In this document: positions 60,873 to 64,000 of the stretch, piece by piece | Layout: every line of letters starts with the position of its first letter | How positions within the stretch are numbered: the stretch's first letter is position 1 | Assembly (NCBI GenBank): GCA_022709755.1 | Contig: JAKLIF010000004.1 | Coordinates: 186,001 to 250,000 of the forward strand | DNA from: Elusimicrobiota bacterium | GTDB taxonomy: Bacteria > Elusimicrobiota > Elusimicrobia > FEN-1173 > JAKLIF01 | Reading direction: 5' to 3' | Length of the DNA: 64,000 nt | Made by a program: the position numbers and the translations under genes | Notes under the pieces: model-generated | The model's input: the letters and a program-made list of their open reading frames with translations, nothing else | The model's database searches: none | What the model was told of the DNA's origin: nothing

Positions 60873-62717
60873 TCAAAAAGACAGCGTCACTCCGCTCCGG
60901 ATGACCGCGCCCGGCATCGGATACCCCTGCATCACGACGTATTCCCTGTCGAACAGGTTGTCCACCGAGAGGAAACAACTCAGATCCTTTCGGAGTCTCT
61001 GGGAAGCCCCGGCCCCCCAAACCCAAAAAGAACCGATCTTCTGCGTGTTGGCCGTATCGCAGAAGCGGGTCCCCGTGTATTGTCCGTGGATCTCGGCCGC
61101 GAAACCTTTCCACTCCTTGGCGCGGAGAGACACATCGACCTTGTTCTTGGGTTGGTAGATGAGTCGTTTATGGGAGTTCGTATCCTCCGCGTTCAACCAG
61201 GTATATCCGGCCTTCAATTCCATGTTCCGACACAAGGCGGCCGTCGCCGACCACTCCCATCCGTCCATCCGGGCCGAATCCACGTTCAAGGGTTGCCACA
61301 CGGTGTTCACCGGCGCCCAATTGATGAGGTCTTTGAACGTGTTCCGATAATAGGTGACATCGCTGACCACCCGCTCTCCCCAACGAGTCTCAAGACCGAT
61401 CTCCCGCGTGATCCCCTTCTCGGGTTTCAGATCGGGATTTCCCTTGGACCATCCTTCGTCGGGCCAGAACAGGTCGTTGAACGTGGGGGCCCGGAAGGAC
61501 CGGCTGGCCAATCCGTGCAACTTCGCCGGACCGGCCACGCGGAACATGAAACTGGCGCTCGGATTGACCTCCGAGCCGAAACTCGAATAATCGTCCACCC
61601 GTCCGCCGAGGCACAGTTTCATCCGGTCCGCGAACTCCAGTTGATTGTCGAGGTAACCGGCTCGGAGAGACTGGTGTTTCTTCTGCACGGAGGTACTGTC
61701 GATCCGCTGGGCCAAGACGTTGAACCCGGCGACCACCCGATAGATTCCGAACCATTTCCGGGTGATCCGTGAATCCAGCCCGGTGGAGCGGGTCGTGTGC
61801 CGGGTCGCCATGTCAGGCACATCGAAGAGCGATCCCGCCGTGTTCTCGCGGAACTCCAGTTGTTCGTCGTCGCGATAAACGCGCGTCTCCAATCCCGCCG
61901 TCTCATCGGATCCCATCTTCCAGACCAGGTCGAAGGTATTGCGGGCGTTTCGCTGATCATCGTCGGCGTCGGGCGATGAGACCGATCCGGGCAATCCGGT
62001 CGCGCTCTGGTAACGGCCCGCGTTCAACGTGAGGCGCTGGGCATCCCCCGGCTCGAATTCGAACTTTCCGGTCACGTCTTTCCCGTAATACGCCGAGTTC
62101 TTCCGGTGTCCCGTGTCCGCATCGTAGGACGCGTTCACCTGGTAAGCTCCCCGGGAGAACCGCGCGCCGTGGGACAGTCGTTGTTCCTGATGGCCGAAGG
62201 TCCCGTAGGCGCTCGTCAATTCGGTCTTCATCCCCTCCTCCGCCGACGCGCGCCGGCTGATGAGGTTCACCGTCCCCCCCATGGCCTGCGACCCGTAGAG
62301 ACTGGCCGCCGGGCCGTAGAGGACCTCGATCCGGTCGATGTCGTTGAGCGAGACGCTGTTCAGGTCCACCGACCCGTCACGCGGACTGTTGAGCGGACGT
62401 CCGTCCAACAAGACCAAGACCTGCGCGGAGGACGACCCCCTCATGCGGATGTTTTTGACCCCGTTGGTCCCTCCGTAGTTACTCATGTTGACGGAAGTCA
62501 ATCGAGTCAGCACATCCGCCAAATCCCTCGCGCCCGAAGACCTGATCTCCTCGGACGTAATCACTTCGACCTTCCGAGTGAGCCCCTTCGCCTCTTCCTC
62601 CAGGCGGGAAGCGGTCACCACGATGGTCTCCAACTGCATGTCGCCCTCGGCGCCGAAGACGACCGGCACCGACCCGCACATCCACAACAGACACCACAAC
62701 ACTCTCATCCTTTTCAT
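60873..62717 (-). CDS. TonB-dependent outer-membrane receptor, BtuB-like (cobalamin)
   Basis: A 614-residue receptor with signal peptide (VLWCLLWMCGSVPVVFGAE), a TonB-box region (LETIVVTASRLEE), a plug domain with ITSEEIRSSGARDLADVL and RIEVLYGPAASLYGSQAMGGTVNLI, and a 22-strand barrel ending in aromatic GVTLSF. Length and style match BtuB. The cobalamin riboswitch directly upstream and B12 genes behind it support vitamin B12 as the ligand. The ATG at 62717 is used because the reading frame upstream runs through the riboswitch. Confidence 0.88.
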   Translation of the reverse strand: MKRMRVLWCLLWMCGSVPVVFGAEGDMQLETIVVTASRLEEEAKGLTRKVEVITSEEIRSSGARDLADVLTRLTSVNMSNYGGTNGVKNIRMRGSSSAQVLVLLDGRPLNSPRDGSVDLNSVSLNDIDRIEVLYGPAASLYGSQAMGGTVNLISRRASAEEGMKTELTSAYGTFGHQEQRLSHGARFSRGAYQVNASYDADTGHRKNSAYYGKDVTGKFEFEPGDAQRLTLNAGRYQSATGLPGSVSSPDADDDQRNARNTFDLVWKMGSDETAGLETRVYRDDEQLEFRENTAGSLFDVPDMATRHTTRSTGLDSRITRKWFGIYRVVAGFNVLAQRIDSTSVQKKHQSLRAGYLDNQLEFADRMKLCLGGRVDDYSSFGSEVNPSASFMFRVAGPAKLHGLASRSFRAPTFNDLFWPDEGWSKGNPDLKPEKGITREIGLETRWGERVVSDVTYYRNTFKDLINWAPVNTVWQPLNVDSARMDGWEWSATAALCRNMELKAGYTWLNAEDTNSHKRLIYQPKNKVDVSLRAKEWKGFAAEIHGQYTGTRFCDTANTQKIGSFWVWGAGASQRLRKDLSCFLSVDNLFDREYVVMQGYPMPGAVIRSGVTLSF

Positions 62718-62734
62718 TTCATTTTCCCCTTTTT

Positions 62735-62852
62735 TCGAGAGTACTTCCCGACCCGGGCGATCGACCGGACTCCCGCCGACGTTCGGCGGATTACCGTTGC
62801 GAAACAGCGCCTGAGATCTCATCAGGACTTCCTTCACCCGGGTGGTTGACTC
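62735..62852 (-). promoter_or_regulatory. Cobalamin riboswitch
   Basis: On the minus strand the leader contains AAGGAAGTCCTGATGAGATC (62834-62815), a CTGA/TCAG arm, GCGCTGTTTCGCAACGGTAA (62810-62791), a GC hairpin CCGCCGAACGTCGGCGG, and AGTCCGGTCGATCGCCC (62771-62755), which is the B12-box position. This order and the CGCAACGGTAA segment are diagnostic of cobalamin riboswitches. No T-rich terminator follows, so control of ribosome access at the GGGGA before btuB is more likely than attenuation. Confidence 0.88.
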
Positions 62853-62858
62853 CGTATT

Positions 62859-63533
62859 TTACCGATACTGCTTGATATCCAGGAACCAATGACGCCAAAA
62901 ACCTTCCTTGAGGACCGGCTCGCTCTCCACGATCTCGATGGGGCTCTTGAAAAGGGGGCCGTCGACGACCAGGGTGTGATATTCGCCGTTCTCCCCGCAG
63001 GGACAGACGCCCCGGGCCGCCATCTCCCTGACGACATCGCGGTCGATGACCCGCCCGATGAACTCCCGCCCCAACACGTCGGCCTTGCAGCTGACGATCA
63101 CGGCCTTGAATCCCAGATCGATGAATTCCTCTACGATCTTCTGCGCGGGGATGTTCCAGAGCGGCTCCAAGGGGACGATGTCCAGATCGCGGCAAACCCG
63201 TTCGACCCAGCTCTGATGGTCGAGCAGATAGATGTCCCCGAAGACCATCTGTCCGATCCCCTCCTTCTTCAAGGCGGTGACCGCCTCTTTGAATTCCTCC
63301 TCGTATTTCTGCATATCGGGGCTGACCGGCCTCTGAACCAACGGGATCCCCACCCGTTCGGCCTGACGCTTCAGGAGGTCGGCCGGGATGCCGTGAAAAC
63401 AGCAGCGATTGAATTCCCGCGACACAAAATTCAACAGATATTTCACCCGTCCCCCCTGTTGAAGGACCTTAAAGCAGGCCAAACAACTGTCTTTTCCTCC
63501 ACTCCACGACGACAGGATATCTTGTCCTCTCAT
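62859..63533 (-). CDS. DUF71-family PP-loop ATPase (B12-salvage type)
   Basis: A 224-residue protein of the COG2102/DUF71 family with the PP-loop SSWSGGKDSCLACFK and the family end motif CGENGEYHTLVVDGP. One subgroup makes diphthamide in eukaryotes and archaea; a bacterial subgroup clusters with B12 genes and was predicted to act in cobalamin salvage. The location between cobS (ATGA overlap) and a cobalamin riboswitch-btuB unit places it in the second group. The exact reaction is unknown. Confidence 0.82.
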   Translation of the reverse strand: MRGQDILSSWSGGKDSCLACFKVLQQGGRVKYLLNFVSREFNRCCFHGIPADLLKRQAERVGIPLVQRPVSPDMQKYEEEFKEAVTALKKEGIGQMVFGDIYLLDHQSWVERVCRDLDIVPLEPLWNIPAQKIVEEFIDLGFKAVIVSCKADVLGREFIGRVIDRDVVREMAARGVCPCGENGEYHTLVVDGPLFKSPIEIVESEPVLKEGFWRHWFLDIKQYR

Positions 63534-64000
63534 GGGAAAATCCTCTCTCCGGCGCAGAACGCCAACAGTACCGCGATTTCCGAAATCTCACAAACAGCTC
63601 CCAGCGTATCGCCCGTGATCCCGCCGATCCTCGATTTCACGACATGTCCGATGACAGCGACCATGAGAGCGGCGGCCCCTCCCGCCACGAGTCCTCTCCC
63701 CGCCCCGACGGCCGTGACGATCGCCACAGCCACCACCGTCGTCCAAACGAACACAGAGCGGCTCAGTCCCTCCATGAACACCTTGGCTTTCCCTTCCGCC
63801 CGCGCGTATGAAAAAAAGAACATCGCGCAGACCAGGGCCCAACGGCTCCACACGCACATGGACACCAGCGCGACCGGCCTCGACGGGACGCCCACCCACG
63901 ACAGGAACACGATCTTAAGGCACAGCGCGCCGAAGAGACCCAGAACGCCCATGACGCCGATATGTGAATCGCGCATGATCGCGAGCATCTCTTCCCTGTT
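63530..64000 (-). CDS. cobS: Adenosylcobinamide-GDP ribazoletransferase CobS (5' part beyond window)
   Basis: About 157 C-terminal residues; the frame is open to the window edge, so the N-terminus is outside. REEMLAIMRDSHIGVMGVLG and KSRIGGITGDTLGAVCEISE are hallmark CobS segments, with several helices between. CobS joins alpha-ribazole to adenosylcobinamide-GDP in the last steps of B12 assembly. The stop overlaps the DUF71 gene start (ATGA). Confidence 0.9.
   Translation of the reverse strand, partial: NREEMLAIMRDSHIGVMGVLGLFGALCLKIVFLSWVGVPSRPVALVSMCVWSRWALVCAMFFFSYARAEGKAKVFMEGLSRSVFVWTTVVAVAIVTAVGAGRGLVAGGAAALMVAVIGHVVKSRIGGITGDTLGAVCEISEIAVLLAFCAGERIFP

Noticed and set aside
62718-62837. 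40-residue N-terminal extension of the BtuB-like receptor
   Set aside because: This frame is the cobalamin riboswitch; the signal peptide begins at the ATG 62717.

Overview
The window is a GC-rich stretch of a diderm (Gram-negative type) bacterial chromosome. Evidence for an outer membrane includes a TonB-dependent receptor, a TolC-type channel with an RND pump, an ADP-heptose epimerase-like gene, a beta-barrel-like secreted protein and lipoproteins. There are no rRNA genes, phage or IS elements. The ribosomal/recombination block (rpsP-KH-rimM-trmD-rplS-rnhB-yraN, then comM, dprA, topA, xer) is of a kind seen in several deep-branching or uncultured phyla. I would guess an Elusimicrobiota/Omnitrophota-like lineage, but the phylum is not settled by what I can read. 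Many genes lack a clear Shine-Dalgarno, several use GTG or TTG starts, and stop/start overlaps of the ATGA type are common.

Layout. 1-3.5 kb: pyrimidine/hydantoin module (NCS1 permease, dihydropyrimidinase) with a small response regulator and an unknown membrane protein between them. 3.5-8.0 kb: a tightly packed run with an M50-like membrane metalloprotease, a polyprenol/phytol-kinase-like protein, a two-gene ABC exporter and a secreted polysaccharide deacetylase. 8.0-12.2 kb (minus): surface-sugar genes (carbamoyltransferase, methyltransferase-GT2 fusion, CDP-paratose-2-epimerase-like SDR). 12.3-19.3 kb: two GT-C-like membrane proteins, a heptose epimerase-like gene, a response regulator with a TPR protein, smpB and four tRNA genes. 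Between smpB and tRNA-Ser(CGA) sits a tandem 171-bp repeat array that carries copies of the tRNA 5' end and a hairpin with compensatory changes. 19.4-21.8 kb: dnaX-recR. 22-23.7 kb: an outer-membrane-like protein and a lipoprotein behind a strong promoter. 23.8-29.1 kb: uracil permease, ettA, and groES-groEL under a sigma-A promoter overlapped by a CIRCE operator, with a terminator-like hairpin in the leader. 29.3-31.9 kb: a CHASE-only sensor, an aldo/keto reductase and an alpha/beta hydrolase.

31.9-45.2 kb (all minus) is the housekeeping block, transcribed from a good promoter before rpsP. It covers translation (rpsP, rimM with a truncated N-terminus, trmD, rplS), RNase HII, YraN, a REC-HK-REC hybrid kinase, ComM, LysM and TPR envelope proteins, an XRE regulator, DprA, TopA, a Xer recombinase and an unknown UBA-like protein. 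45.2-47.3 kb (minus): macro-domain hydrolase, ECF sigma factor, small zinc anti-sigma-like protein and nitroreductase in an overlapping string. 47.3-53.1 kb: CDGSH Fe-S protein, GT-C membrane protein, hemerythrin, quinone reductase, YgiQ-type radical SAM protein and a PAS-GGDEF cyclase. 53.2-58.9 kb (minus): secreted peroxiredoxin, DUF2892 protein, and an RND pump plus outer-membrane channel with no adaptor. 59-60.8 kb: DEAD-box helicase and an unknown Cys-rich protein.

The right end (60.9-64 kb, minus) is a vitamin B12 salvage locus: cobS (cut by the window edge), a DUF71-family PP-loop enzyme, a cobalamin riboswitch and a BtuB-like receptor. The most unusual features are the tRNA-Ser-linked tandem array, the groESL leader hairpin downstream of CIRCE, the truncated RimM, and several orphan or adaptor-less modules.
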